NCBI GenBank assembly: GCA_007120155.1
Contig: SKOF01000093.1
Coordinates: 1-21,376, forward strand
DNA: 21,376 nt
From: Thioalkalivibrio sp.
GTDB lineage: Bacteria; Pseudomonadota; Gammaproteobacteria; Ectothiorhodospirales; Ectothiorhodospiraceae
Direction of reading: 5' to 3'
In this document: in pieces, positions 14,700-21,376 of the stretch
Layout: every line of letters starts with the position of its first letter
Position numbering within the stretch: the stretch's first letter is position 1
Notes under the pieces: model-generated
Database searches by the model: none
Seen by the model: the letters and a program-made list of their open reading frames with translations, nothing else
What the model was told of the DNA's origin: nothing
Position numbers and translations under genes: made by a program

Positions 14700-15647
14700 A
14701 TGAGCCTGAAGCAAACCGATTCCAGAAAGCTACTTCCGGCACTGGCGCTGAGCGCGATCCTGGCCGGATGCGCCAGCATTCCCCGAAACGAAAGTCCGGA
14801 TGTCTACGGGATGCTGTACGACGGGGAATCCACCGCCGCCTATGCCACGGCGTTCCCGGTCGGGAGCCCCGCGGAAGCTTACGGGAACGGTGACATGGCT
14901 GCGCGGGCGGGGGATTTCGACCGCGCCCTTTTCGAGTATATCCGCGGTCTGCGTCTTGAGTCGGAACCGGTGGCGGAACCCCTGTACCGGATCGGTGCCA
15001 TACATCACCAGCGGGAGAACCACCGGTTGGCCGAACTGGCCTATCGCTGGGCACTGGAGGTGGATCCGGATCACGGGCCGGGCGCCACTGCGCTCGGCAT
15101 CATGCAACTGGAGAAGCGCCAGTATGCCGAGGCGGCGACGCAGCTTGAGTCGGTCACCCGAAGCGGCAACGCGAACTGGCGCACCCACAATGCCCTGGGA
15201 ATCCTGTCGGACCTTCACGGGGACTTCGAGGAGGCCGCGCGCCACTTCAGCGATGCCCTGAACGCCAGTCCCGGGAACCCGGTCATCCTCAATAACCTCG
15301 GATACTCCCGCTACCTGGCGGGAGACCTGGAAGGTGCGCGCGCGGCACTGCGCCAGGCGCTGCGCGGCAATCCACGTTACGAACTGGCATGGCGAAATCT
15401 AGGTCTGGTGCACGCACGCGAAGGCGATTACGACGCCGCGCTGGATGCCCTTGCCAGAAGCGGCACCGAGGCGGAGGCGTACAACGATATCGGCTACGTG
15501 TCCATGGTAGGCGGACGGTATTCCGAGGCAACCTTCTTCTTCCAGGAAGCGATGCGCCGATCGCCCGCGTTCTATGCAACCGCCAGCGAGAATGCCAGAC
15601 ACCTGGAACGCCGAATCCGCAGAAAGGCAGCTTCCCGGCAGGACTGA
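14700..15647 (+). CDS. tadD: TPR-repeat lipoprotein TadD
   Basis: Predicted outer-membrane lipoprotein with tetratricopeptide repeats, needed in Tad systems for pilus assembly, probably through secretin assembly or stability. It has 315 residues. The signal peptide ends in the lipobox LAGC (Cys24). TPR-like units can be followed from about 60 to 300, with repeat cores such as GDFDRALFEYIRGL, HRLAELAYRWALEVDPDHG, GDFEEAARHFSDALNASPGN and GDLEGARAALRQALRGNP. GAGG precedes the ATG by 8 bp. It follows tadC and precedes tadE, the usual order in Tad operons. Confidence 0.92.
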   Translation: MSLKQTDSRKLLPALALSAILAGCASIPRNESPDVYGMLYDGESTAAYATAFPVGSPAEAYGNGDMAARAGDFDRALFEYIRGLRLESEPVAEPLYRIGAIHHQRENHRLAELAYRWALEVDPDHGPGATALGIMQLEKRQYAEAATQLESVTRSGNANWRTHNALGILSDLHGDFEEAARHFSDALNASPGNPVILNNLGYSRYLAGDLEGARAALRQALRGNPRYELAWRNLGLVHAREGDYDAALDALARSGTEAEAYNDIGYVSMVGGRYSEATFFFQEAMRRSPAFYATASENARHLERRIRRKAASRQD

Positions 15648-15683
15648 GGGCACCCGCCGCGGATCTCGCCCGGAGTCACGACG

Positions 15684-16127
15684 ATGAGAATCGGCATACG
15701 AAGGAAACAACGGGGCTCCGAACTGGTGGAGTTCGCCATCACGGCATGGCTCCTGTTCTTGCTCCTGTTCGGCATCATCGAGTTCAGCGTGGCGCTCTTC
15801 GACAAGGCTACAATCACGAACGCCGCCCGCGAGGGTGCGCGCCACGGCATCCTGTTCCGGCCGGATCCGCGTGACCTGGCGGCCGAGAATGACGCCATCA
15901 CGCAGGCCATCAACAACTACGCGTCCTCATACCTCATCTCACTGGGCGGAGAGGCCGAGATGGCGATCGACATTCAGCGCTCGAACGGAGGAGGCACATT
16001 CAGTGTGGGTGACGAACTGACCGTGACTGTCACCTATCCATACCAGTTCATGCTCATTCCCGGATTCATCGCAGGATTGGGCGGCGGCATCGACCTCTCA
16101 TCAACATCGGTCATGCGGGCGGAATAG
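15684..16127 (+). CDS. tadE: Minor pseudopilin TadE
   Basis: Membrane-anchored minor pseudopilin expected to be processed by TadV and to help pilus initiation. It has 147 residues. A short basic leader (MRIGIRRKQRG) is followed by SELVEFAITAW: Gly11 is the probable cleavage site and Glu16 lies at +5 as in prepilins. The hydrophobic helix (about 15-38) leads into FDKATITNAAREGARHGI, the conserved block of the TadE family. The remainder is a small periplasmic domain. GGAG lies 9 bp before the ATG. It ends 2 bp before the tadG-like gene. I see no separate tadF; this protein or the next may serve that role. Confidence 0.9.
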   Translation: MRIGIRRKQRGSELVEFAITAWLLFLLLFGIIEFSVALFDKATITNAAREGARHGILFRPDPRDLAAENDAITQAINNYASSYLISLGGEAEMAIDIQRSNGGGTFSVGDELTVTVTYPYQFMLIPGFIAGLGGGIDLSSTSVMRAE

Positions 16128-16129
16128 AC

Positions 16130-17401
16130 ATGCTTCAGAATCGCATCTCAAGGAAACGCTTTGCATCGTCGCGGCCGCACCAGCGCGGGGCCTCCATGGT
16201 GCTGGTGGCCATATCGCTGATCGCCCTGTTGGGGCTGGGTGCCCTGACCCTGGACGGCGGCAACCTCTACGTGGCCCGTAACGAACTGCAGAACGCATCG
16301 GATGCAGGTGCGCTCGCCGGTACCCGCATGCTCTACCTTCCTGACGGTTCCATGGTGAATGCGGGCGCCAACCAGATTGCACACGATGCCGCCATCGCCA
16401 ACAGCAGCCAGGGCACACCGGTGGAAGTGGTCAGCGTACAGCGGGGACACTGGAGCTTCACCACCAGGACCTTCACGCCCAATCCTTCCCTCGAGCCGGT
16501 GGATCTCTTCAACGCATCGACGACCGAACTGGACCTGAACCTGAACTTCATCAACGCCATGGAAGTGGTCACGCAACGAAGTGCCACACCGGTCCAGGCG
16601 TTTCTTGGCTCTGTGCTCGGATTCAGCGGCTACTCCGTATCGGCCCGGGCGGTCGCCTACATCGGTTTCGCGGGGACCCTGAGGCCCGAGGATGTCGATC
16701 AACCCATCGCCATCTGTCGCGATGCCATCACGGATGGAAACGAGTTCTCATGTAACGTGGGGCGTTTCATTCCGGATCATTCGGACACCGGCGGCTGGAC
16801 CAACTTCCGGCATGACGAGAGCGGCGCCACCAATGCCAACGAACTCAATCAACTGATCTGCAGCAACGGCAACCCCGATGAAATGCACTTCGGCGAGGAC
16901 ATTGCAACGAACAACGGACAGGTGCAGTCTGCCTTCAACTCACTGTATGGCTGCTGGAAGGAAGAAACCGAGCAGGAGCGGCTATGGAACCTGACCCTCC
17001 CGGTGATCGACTGCTCGGAAGGCATCGCCCCCAGCAATCCGCTCGTCGGTGCGGTCAATCTCAATATCGTGTGGATCGAAGACAGGGGCATTGCCAACAG
17101 GATTGACGATGATGCGCCCTGGCAGATGGAGCTGCCGCCAGTCGATGGCAACGATGTGTCTCCGGGATCCTGGAGCAGTGATGACCCTGACGGGACCCGG
17201 CGCTGGGACGACTTTGTGGAAACCTTCAACATCCGCATGCCGGATGGAAGTCACGCCTACTGGAGCGACGATCCCCAGGAACGGGGTTGGAAGCAGAAGA
17301 CCATCTACTTTCTTCCCGATTGCGCCCCGCACGAACCGATCGGACGCACGGGTGGAGAGAACTTCGGCGTGCTCGCCCAGATCCCGGTGCTGGTGGACTG
17401 A
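16130..17401 (+). CDS. tadG: TadG-like pilus assembly protein
   Basis: Membrane-anchored periplasmic protein of the TadE/TadG-like group. It has 423 residues. The N-terminal anchor (about 19-45: RGASMVLVAISLIALLGLGA) is followed by LDGGNLYVARNELQNASDAGALAGTR, the diagnostic block of the Tad N-terminal domain. The rest is periplasmic, rich in Asp/Asn/Trp, and has six cysteines that could form three disulfides. I see no von Willebrand factor A metal-binding motif of the kind some longer TadG proteins carry. It starts 2 bp after tadE and is the last gene of the operon; the AraC-type regulator converges on it from the other strand. Family assignment rests on the N-terminus; the large C-terminal domain is not recognised. 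Confidence 0.85.
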   Translation: MLQNRISRKRFASSRPHQRGASMVLVAISLIALLGLGALTLDGGNLYVARNELQNASDAGALAGTRMLYLPDGSMVNAGANQIAHDAAIANSSQGTPVEVVSVQRGHWSFTTRTFTPNPSLEPVDLFNASTTELDLNLNFINAMEVVTQRSATPVQAFLGSVLGFSGYSVSARAVAYIGFAGTLRPEDVDQPIAICRDAITDGNEFSCNVGRFIPDHSDTGGWTNFRHDESGATNANELNQLICSNGNPDEMHFGEDIATNNGQVQSAFNSLYGCWKEETEQERLWNLTLPVIDCSEGIAPSNPLVGAVNLNIVWIEDRGIANRIDDDAPWQMELPPVDGNDVSPGSWSSDDPDGTRRWDDFVETFNIRMPDGSHAYWSDDPQERGWKQKTIYFLPDCAPHEPIGRTGGENFGVLAQIPVLVD

Positions 17402-17412
17402 TTGCCGGACGC

Positions 17413-17429
17413 GTGGGTCGTCAACCCAT
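17413..17429 (+). terminator. Weak hairpin after tadG
   Basis: GTGGGT and ACCCAT form a 6-bp stem (one G-T pair) around CGTCA, 11 bp after the tadG stop. No U-tract follows, so if it ends the Tad operon transcript it is not a classical intrinsic terminator. The rest of the 152-bp convergent gap shows nothing clear. Confidence 0.25.
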
Positions 17430-17553
17430 CGGGTGACCTTGGCGCCTGAAGTCCCGATTCAAACCGGAATGCCTCGCCGCCCTTCCAGCGCGCGGCGCCA
17501 GCCTGCTCGCCGTGGCCGGGTGTCTCGCTGTGAACGGTGGCGAGAGATGCGGG

Positions 17554-18474
17554 CTAGTCGCCCGGTCGTGGCTCTGGTTTCCGCAATCCCAATGTCAGAC
17601 CCTGATGCCGCGTGCCGGCCGGGACAGGCTGCAATCGCACTTCGGCACCCGGCTGCCCACCCCCGGCCGACCTCCCCTGCCGGGCCGCCGCCACGCGGTA
17701 ATGCGAGGGGGTATCGCCCACGTAACGATGGAACGTACGTGTGAAATACGACAGATCGTGAAAGCCGACATTGAAGCAGACATCAGTGACCGAAGCGCCC
17801 GGATGGGCGAGCATGCGCTTCGCCTCCTCGATGCGCGTGCGCTGCACGTACTCCTGAAATGTCATCTGGTAGTAACGCTTGAAGATGCGGCTGAACTGAA
17901 ACGGGCTCAGGCCGCAGATCGCGGCCGCTTCCGCCTGAACGATCTTCCCGTGCAGGTTGCGGGCTACATAGGAGGAAACCGGGTCCAGGGCAGACGAGTC
18001 GCCCGTTGCGCCGGCCCCTCTCATTCGTGCCTCCGGAGGAATCACATTGGGGGGCGTCAATGTGCCCCGCAACGGACGCCGCCGCATCTCGTGAGCCGGC
18101 CGGAGGGTCGACAACTCGTGGAGGACGCACAGGAATCTGTCAACATCCACGGGTTGAACGAAAAAATCCCGCACACCCGCGCGAAATGCCCAGACCGCCA
18201 GCAGTTCCGAATGTGCCTGGGTGATCATCAGCAACGGCACGGAGGGCATGCGTTCCTTCACCAGGCGCAGTTCCGCCAGCCCGGGCAGGTCCGGGTAGTC
18301 GTACTGAAAGCAGACCACCAGCGGTGCTTCCTGCCCAATGATCGGCAAAGGCGACTCGCCCGGAAGGATCCGCCGGACCCGGTAGCCGCTCTCCTGCATT
18401 CCCGCAATGTATGCGTCGTTCGTGGCATCCCTGATATTGCGTACCACGATCAGGACGCGACCCCCTGGTTCCAT
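17554..18474 (-). CDS. AraC-family regulator with a degenerate receiver domain
   Basis: Predicted DNA-binding transcription regulator of 306 residues from the ATG at 18474. That start is preferred because GGGGGG lies about 9 bp upstream; an ATG at 18507 would add 11 residues. About 5-120 form a receiver-like domain: GRVLIVVRN, PLVVCFQYDYPDLPG, VPLLMITQ, AFRAGVRDFFVQPVD. The acidic pair after strand 1 is missing. Aligned on PDLPG, the phospho-Asp position is Gln, and the strand-5 Lys is replaced by Gln (FFVQP). Phosphorylation is therefore unlikely. A linker (about 125-163) leads to a full AraC-type double helix-turn-helix (about 165-270) with VQAEAAAICGLSPFQFSRIFKRY and the family signature VTDVCFNVGFHDLSYFTRTFHRYVGDTPSHYR compressed around 229-260. 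It converges on the Tad operon and may control it; that is positional inference. Confidence 0.88.
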   Translation of the reverse strand: MEPGGRVLIVVRNIRDATNDAYIAGMQESGYRVRRILPGESPLPIIGQEAPLVVCFQYDYPDLPGLAELRLVKERMPSVPLLMITQAHSELLAVWAFRAGVRDFFVQPVDVDRFLCVLHELSTLRPAHEMRRRPLRGTLTPPNVIPPEARMRGAGATGDSSALDPVSSYVARNLHGKIVQAEAAAICGLSPFQFSRIFKRYYQMTFQEYVQRTRIEEAKRMLAHPGASVTDVCFNVGFHDLSYFTRTFHRYVGDTPSHYRVAAARQGRSAGGGQPGAEVRLQPVPAGTRHQGLTLGLRKPEPRPGD

Positions 18475-18714
18475 GGCCGATACCCCCCGACGTGCGCTGC
18501 CCGACATCCTTGACGACAGCCACCGTTGCCGGCCCTGGCCTGCGCTACGGCTTTATGTAAGTCGTGCCTCGGAACCTGTTGACAGCCCGGCTCCCTGAGC
18601 TAACGTAATTTTTTACAAATATTTCGTAAGATGAGGAAAAACAAGGATTTTTGTGGGAATTACGCCTTTGTCTGAAAACTGTATGGCAACCTCAATTAAA
18701 TGTGACGGACACCC

Positions 18715-18741
18715 TTGACATAAGTGTAGACAATGTATTAG
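18715..18741 (+). promoter_or_regulatory. Possible promoter in the araC-maeB gap
   Basis: A consensus -35 box TTGACA (18715-18720) is followed 15 bp later by TATTAG (18736-18741), a four-of-six match to a -10 box at shorter than ideal spacing. Transcription would run into the repeat-rich stretch toward maeB. The evidence is weak beyond the perfect -35. Confidence 0.25.
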
Positions 18742-18752
18742 GGAATTCAAGC

Positions 18753-18944
18753 ATGAACACTACGGACAAAGGTCCGGGGTCAACGGTCCTGGCGATAGTC
18801 GACCCCGGACACGAAGCGCGCTCAGCGAAGTGTTTTCACCGCGCGGTTGCGCGCCGGGCCTGTGGGTTGTGGCCATCCCCGTCGTTCGGCTCACCACGTT
18901 CGGGGGCGTCTCGAGACCGCCATTGCCCGGCCGCCCTTTGCTGA
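18753..18944 (+). CDS. Doubtful small ORF, possible gene remnant
   Basis: ATG at 18753 is preceded by AGGG about 9 bp upstream and by a TTGACA box 33 bp further up. The first 25 codons (MNTTDKGPGSTVLAIVDPGH...) read like the start of a real protein. The remainder (CFHRAVARRACGLWPSP...) is rich in Arg, Ser, Cys and Pro, like an untranslated frame of GC-rich DNA. It could be the broken 5' end of a lost gene, a short leader peptide, or chance. Confidence 0.15.
   Translation: MNTTDKGPGSTVLAIVDPGHEARSAKCFHRAVARRACGLWPSPSFGSPRSGASRDRHCPAALC
18772..18810. repeat. Perfect 10-bp inverted repeat with 19-bp spacer
   Basis: GTCCGGGGTC (18772-18781) and GACCCCGGAC (18801-18810) are exact reverse complements. 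It could form a stable RNA hairpin shortly after the possible promoter at 18715, or serve as a binding site. No U-tract follows on the plus strand. Confidence 0.5.
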
Positions 18945-19017
18945 GCTCCCGAGGTGATCCCATAGGCCGCCAGCCACACCCCGTCCTTATCCTTCCGGCT
19001 TCCTGTACCCGGACGGT

Positions 19018-19038
19018 GCCCTCACCGCCCGTGAGGGC
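19018..19038. repeat. Perfect 8-bp GC-rich hairpin
   Basis: GCCCTCAC and GTGAGGGC pair perfectly around a 5-base loop. Neither strand shows a U-tract afterwards, so it is not a standard intrinsic terminator. Confidence 0.45.
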
Positions 19039-19178
19039 AATGGTGCAACAACGGTACCCACGCAATGGCCGACGGGCCCCGGTGCGGGGAACCCCGGAAA
19101 ATCAGGAAGTCCGGTGGCGGCGCGTGGCACGTCGCTTCGGGAGAATTCGATGGGTGTTTGTGATAGCTTGGGTATGAA

Positions 19179-19210
19179 ATGATCACATACGATTTTTCTG
19201 CCCTGATCAT
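19179..19210. promoter_or_regulatory. ATGATCA/TGATCAT inverted repeat in the maeB leader
   Basis: ATGATCA (19179-19185) and TGATCAT (19204-19210) are perfect reverse complements 25 bp apart, and each contains the palindrome TGATCA. They lie 150-185 bp before the maeB start, around a locally AT-rich stretch (CATACGATTTTTCTG) that could hold a promoter. This is a possible operator pair for maeB; the regulator is unknown. Confidence 0.3.
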
Positions 19211-19361
19211 GTCCCTGGAGCGGCGATCCGACTTCTCCCCTGCAGGAAGTCAGGTTCAGGTATGTGCTGATCCAGCTCCGGACGAACACCCGTCAATGAC
19301 CCGCGGATGAAAGGAACCACGTAACTCCGAGCCACGTCGTATATCTTGAGAAGACACCTAC

Positions 19362-21376
19362 ATGGACAAGACCACACTCGATCAAGCCGCCCTCGATTAC
19401 CACTTGCTCCCCACCCCCGGGAAGATCTCCGTGGTACCCACCAAGGGACTCACCAATCAGCGCGACCTGGCACTGGCCTATTCGCCGGGAGTGGCGGCCG
19501 CCTGCAGGGCGATCGAGGCCGATCCCGCACAGGCGGCAAGGCTTACGGCACGGGGCAACCTGGTGGCCGTGGTGACCAACGGCACGGCGGTACTGGGACT
19601 GGGGGCCATCGGACCCCTGGCGGCCAAACCGGTGATGGAAGGCAAGGCGGTCCTGTTCAAGAAGTTCGCCAACATCGACGTGTTCGATCTGGAGCTCGAC
19701 GAGCGGGATCCGGACAAGCTGGTGGACATGATTGCCGCGCTGGAGCCGACCTTCGGCGGCATCAATCTGGAAGACATCAAGGCGCCCGAATGCTTCCAGA
19801 TCGAAAGCCGCCTGCGCGAGCGCATGAATATCCCCGTGTTCCACGACGATCAGCACGGCACGGCCATCGTTGTGGCGGCCACGGTACTCAATGGCCTCAC
19901 CCTGGCCCGCAAGGAGATCAGCGAGATCAAGCTGGTCACTTCCGGCGCCGGGGCTGCCGCTCTCGCCTGCCTGGATCTGCTGGTCACCCTGGGTGTGCGC
20001 ATGGAGAACATCTGGGTGACCGATCGACAGGGCGTCGTCTACAAGGGGCGTGCCGACGAGATGGAGCCCTTCAAGGCACGCTATGCCCAGGAGACCGAGG
20101 CACGCACCCTGGGAGAGGCCATCGATGACGCTGACGTGTTTCTGGGCCTGTCTGCCGGCGGTGTGCTCAAGCCCGAGATGGTGGCGCGCATGGCCCCCTC
20201 CCCGCTCATTCTGGCCCTGGCCAATCCGGACCCGGAGATCCTGCCCGAGGAGGTCGCCCAGGTGCGCGACGATGCCATGATGGCCACCGGACGCTCCGAC
20301 TACCCCAATCAGGTGAACAACGTTCTGTGCTTTCCGTTCATCTTCCGCGGCGCCCTGGACGTGGGCGCAAAGGCCATCACCGAGGAGATGAAGGTTGCCG
20401 CCGTACGTGCCCTGGCCGATCTGGCGCGCGCCGAGCCCTCCGACCTCGTGGCAAAAGCCTACGGCGAGGACAACCTGCGCTTCGGACCTTCCTACCTGAT
20501 ACCCAAGCCCTTCGACCCCCGGTTGATCGTGAAGATCGCGCCCATGGTGGCCAAGGCGGCCATGGAGTCCGGGGTCGCCACCGCGCCCATCGACGACCTC
20601 TGGAGCTATCGCGACCACCTGAACAACTTCGTCTACCAGTCCGGCTTCATCATGAAACCGGTGTTCGCCGCCGCAAAGGCCGCGCCCCGGCGCGTCGTGT
20701 TTGCGGAGGGCGAGGAAGAGCGGGTGCTCAGGGCCGTTCAGACGGTGCTCGAGGAGGGGCTGGCGGAACCCGTGCTGATCGGCCGGCCGGACGTGGTGCA
20801 GATGCGCATCGACCGGATCGGACTGAAACTTGAGCCGGGCAAGGATTTCGAACTGGTGAACCCCGATTCCGATCCCCGCTACCGGCCGCTGTGGACCGAT
20901 TACCATGACCTCATGGGCCGCAAGGGCGTCACCCCGGAGATCGCCAAGCAGCTGATGCGCAGCGACACCACGCTGATCGGCTGCATGCTGCTGCGGCATG
21001 GCTATGTGGATTCGCTGATCTGCGGCGTGACGGGAAGCCTTGCCACCCATCTGCAGCACGTGTCTGACGTCATCGGACTGGCACCGGAGCAGCGCAACTT
21101 TGCCACCATGAACCTGCTGATGCTGCCGCGCGGCACCATGTTCATCTGCGACACCTACGTGAACGAGGATCCCGATGCCGAGACCATTGCCGAGATCACC
21201 GTCATGGCCGCGGAAGAGGTGCGCCGCTTCGGGCTGACACCCAAGGTCGCCCTGGTGTCACACTCCAACTTCGGCAGTGTCCGATCTGCCGCGGCCCGCA
21301 AGATGAGCGAGGCGCGGGCCATCATCGAGCGCATGGCGCCGGGCCTGGAGGTGGACGGCGAGATGCATGCGGACGC
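19362..21376 (+). CDS. maeB: NADP-type malic enzyme fused to phosphotransacetylase-like domain (MaeB), 3'-truncated
   Basis: Cytoplasmic enzyme converting malate to pyruvate and CO2 with reduction of NAD(P), linking the TCA cycle to pyruvate and NADPH supply. The ATG at 19362 follows GAGAAG at about 8 bp. The frame stays open to the window end, giving 671 complete codons of a protein usually about 750-760 residues. Malic enzyme residues are visible: Tyr40 in YSPGVA, catalytic Lys95 in GKAVLFKKF, metal ligands in NLEDIKAP (135-142) and HDDQHGTA (161-168), a nucleotide-binding GAGAAA (195-200), and SDYPNQVNN. From about residue 442 (RRVVFAEGEEERVLRAVQ) the phosphotransacetylase-like domain begins. 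In E. coli MaeB this part is regulatory and has no shown transferase activity. The cofactor preference is inferred from the fused architecture. The final domain is cut off. Confidence 0.96.
   Translation, partial: MDKTTLDQAALDYHLLPTPGKISVVPTKGLTNQRDLALAYSPGVAAACRAIEADPAQAARLTARGNLVAVVTNGTAVLGLGAIGPLAAKPVMEGKAVLFKKFANIDVFDLELDERDPDKLVDMIAALEPTFGGINLEDIKAPECFQIESRLRERMNIPVFHDDQHGTAIVVAATVLNGLTLARKEISEIKLVTSGAGAAALACLDLLVTLGVRMENIWVTDRQGVVYKGRADEMEPFKARYAQETEARTLGEAIDDADVFLGLSAGGVLKPEMVARMAPSPLILALANPDPEILPEEVAQVRDDAMMATGRSDYPNQVNNVLCFPFIFRGALDVGAKAITEEMKVAAVRALADLARAEPSDLVAKAYGEDNLRFGPSYLIPKPFDPRLIVKIAPMVAKAAMESGVATAPIDDLWSYRDHLNNFVYQSGFIMKPVFAAAKAAPRRVVFAEGEEERVLRAVQTVLEEGLAEPVLIGRPDVVQMRIDRIGLKLEPGKDFELVNPDSDPRYRPLWTDYHDLMGRKGVTPEIAKQLMRSDTTLIGCMLLRHGYVDSLICGVTGSLATHLQHVSDVIGLAPEQRNFATMNLLMLPRGTMFICDTYVNEDPDAETIAEITVMAAEEVRRFGLTPKVALVSHSNFGSVRSAAARKMSEARAIIERMAPGLEVDGEMHAD

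Larger units (their letters stand above)
18508..19361. other. Gene-poor 854-bp region between the AraC gene and maeB
   Basis: No well-supported gene is visible. About 18600-18760 is AT-rich and should contain the promoter of the minus-strand regulator. It has CGTAA copies at 18604-18608 and 18625-18629 (21 bp apart) and TTGACA at 18715. From about 18770 to 19100 the sequence is GC-rich with several inverted repeats (18772-18810, 18905-18921, 19018-19038). A 63-codon reading frame at 18753-18944 has a plausible start but an unconvincing C-terminal half. From 19140 on the leader of maeB begins. Confidence 0.5.

Noticed and set aside
17512..18513. 333-codon plus-strand frame opposite the AraC gene
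   Set aside because: The minus strand encodes an unmistakable AraC DNA-binding domain; the plus frame has no domain.
18760..19065. 101-codon minus-strand frame in the araC-maeB gap
   Set aside because: Arg/Gly/Pro/Thr-rich with no hydrophobic core pattern and no convincing ribosome-binding site; treated as non-coding.
19293..21059. 588-codon reading frame on the minus strand
   Set aside because: It lies antisense to maeB, whose catalytic motifs are intact. The translation is rich in His, Gly and Arg with no recognisable domain, as expected for the reverse frame of GC-rich coding DNA.

Overview
The window is GC-rich bacterial chromosome. Gene content and protein style suggest a gammaproteobacterium, perhaps an Ectothiorhodospiraceae/Chromatiales-type sulfur or halo-alkaliphilic lineage. 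That placement is inferred from the protein sequences and could not be tested here. No tRNA, rRNA, CRISPR array, insertion sequence or phage gene was seen.

Left flank (1-4441): the 3' part of a multi-PAS diguanylate cyclase (+) converges on a GltS-type sodium/glutamate symporter (-), and the two genes overlap by 17 bp. An AT-rich leader with a promoter-like palindrome and a hairpin terminator follows. Beyond it lies a two-gene minus-strand unit encoding a periplasmic rhodanese-like protein (CPPFC and CNGPWC motifs) and a small secreted protein of unknown function. Upstream of that pair is an FNR/ANR-like palindrome.

Centre (5104-17401): a complete-looking Tad (tight adherence)/Flp type IVc pilus operon, thirteen genes all on the plus strand with no gap above 86 bp. 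The order is flp pilin, tadV prepilin peptidase, an AAA+ (MoxR-like) ATPase that is not a standard Tad component, cpaB/rcpC, cpaC/rcpA secretin, a small lipoprotein, tadZ/cpaE, tadA/cpaF ATPase, tadB, tadC, tadD TPR lipoprotein, tadE minor pseudopilin and a tadG-like protein. TadV matures Flp and probably TadE. TadA with TadB/TadC drives pilus assembly at the inner membrane, and TadZ localises the machine. The secretin, CpaB, TadD and possibly the small lipoprotein form the outer-membrane part. A possible partial terminator after flp could set a high pilin-to-machinery ratio. A convergent gene (17554-18474, -) encodes an AraC-type regulator with a degenerate receiver domain and is a natural candidate regulator of the locus.

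Right flank (18508-21376): an 854-bp gene-poor region with inverted repeats is followed by the 5' two kilobases of maeB, a malic enzyme-phosphotransacetylase fusion that runs off the window.

The least understood elements are the AAA+ ATPase embedded in the Tad operon, the pseudo-receiver AraC regulator, the small lipoprotein between secretin and TadZ, and the structured intergenic regions before flp and before maeB.
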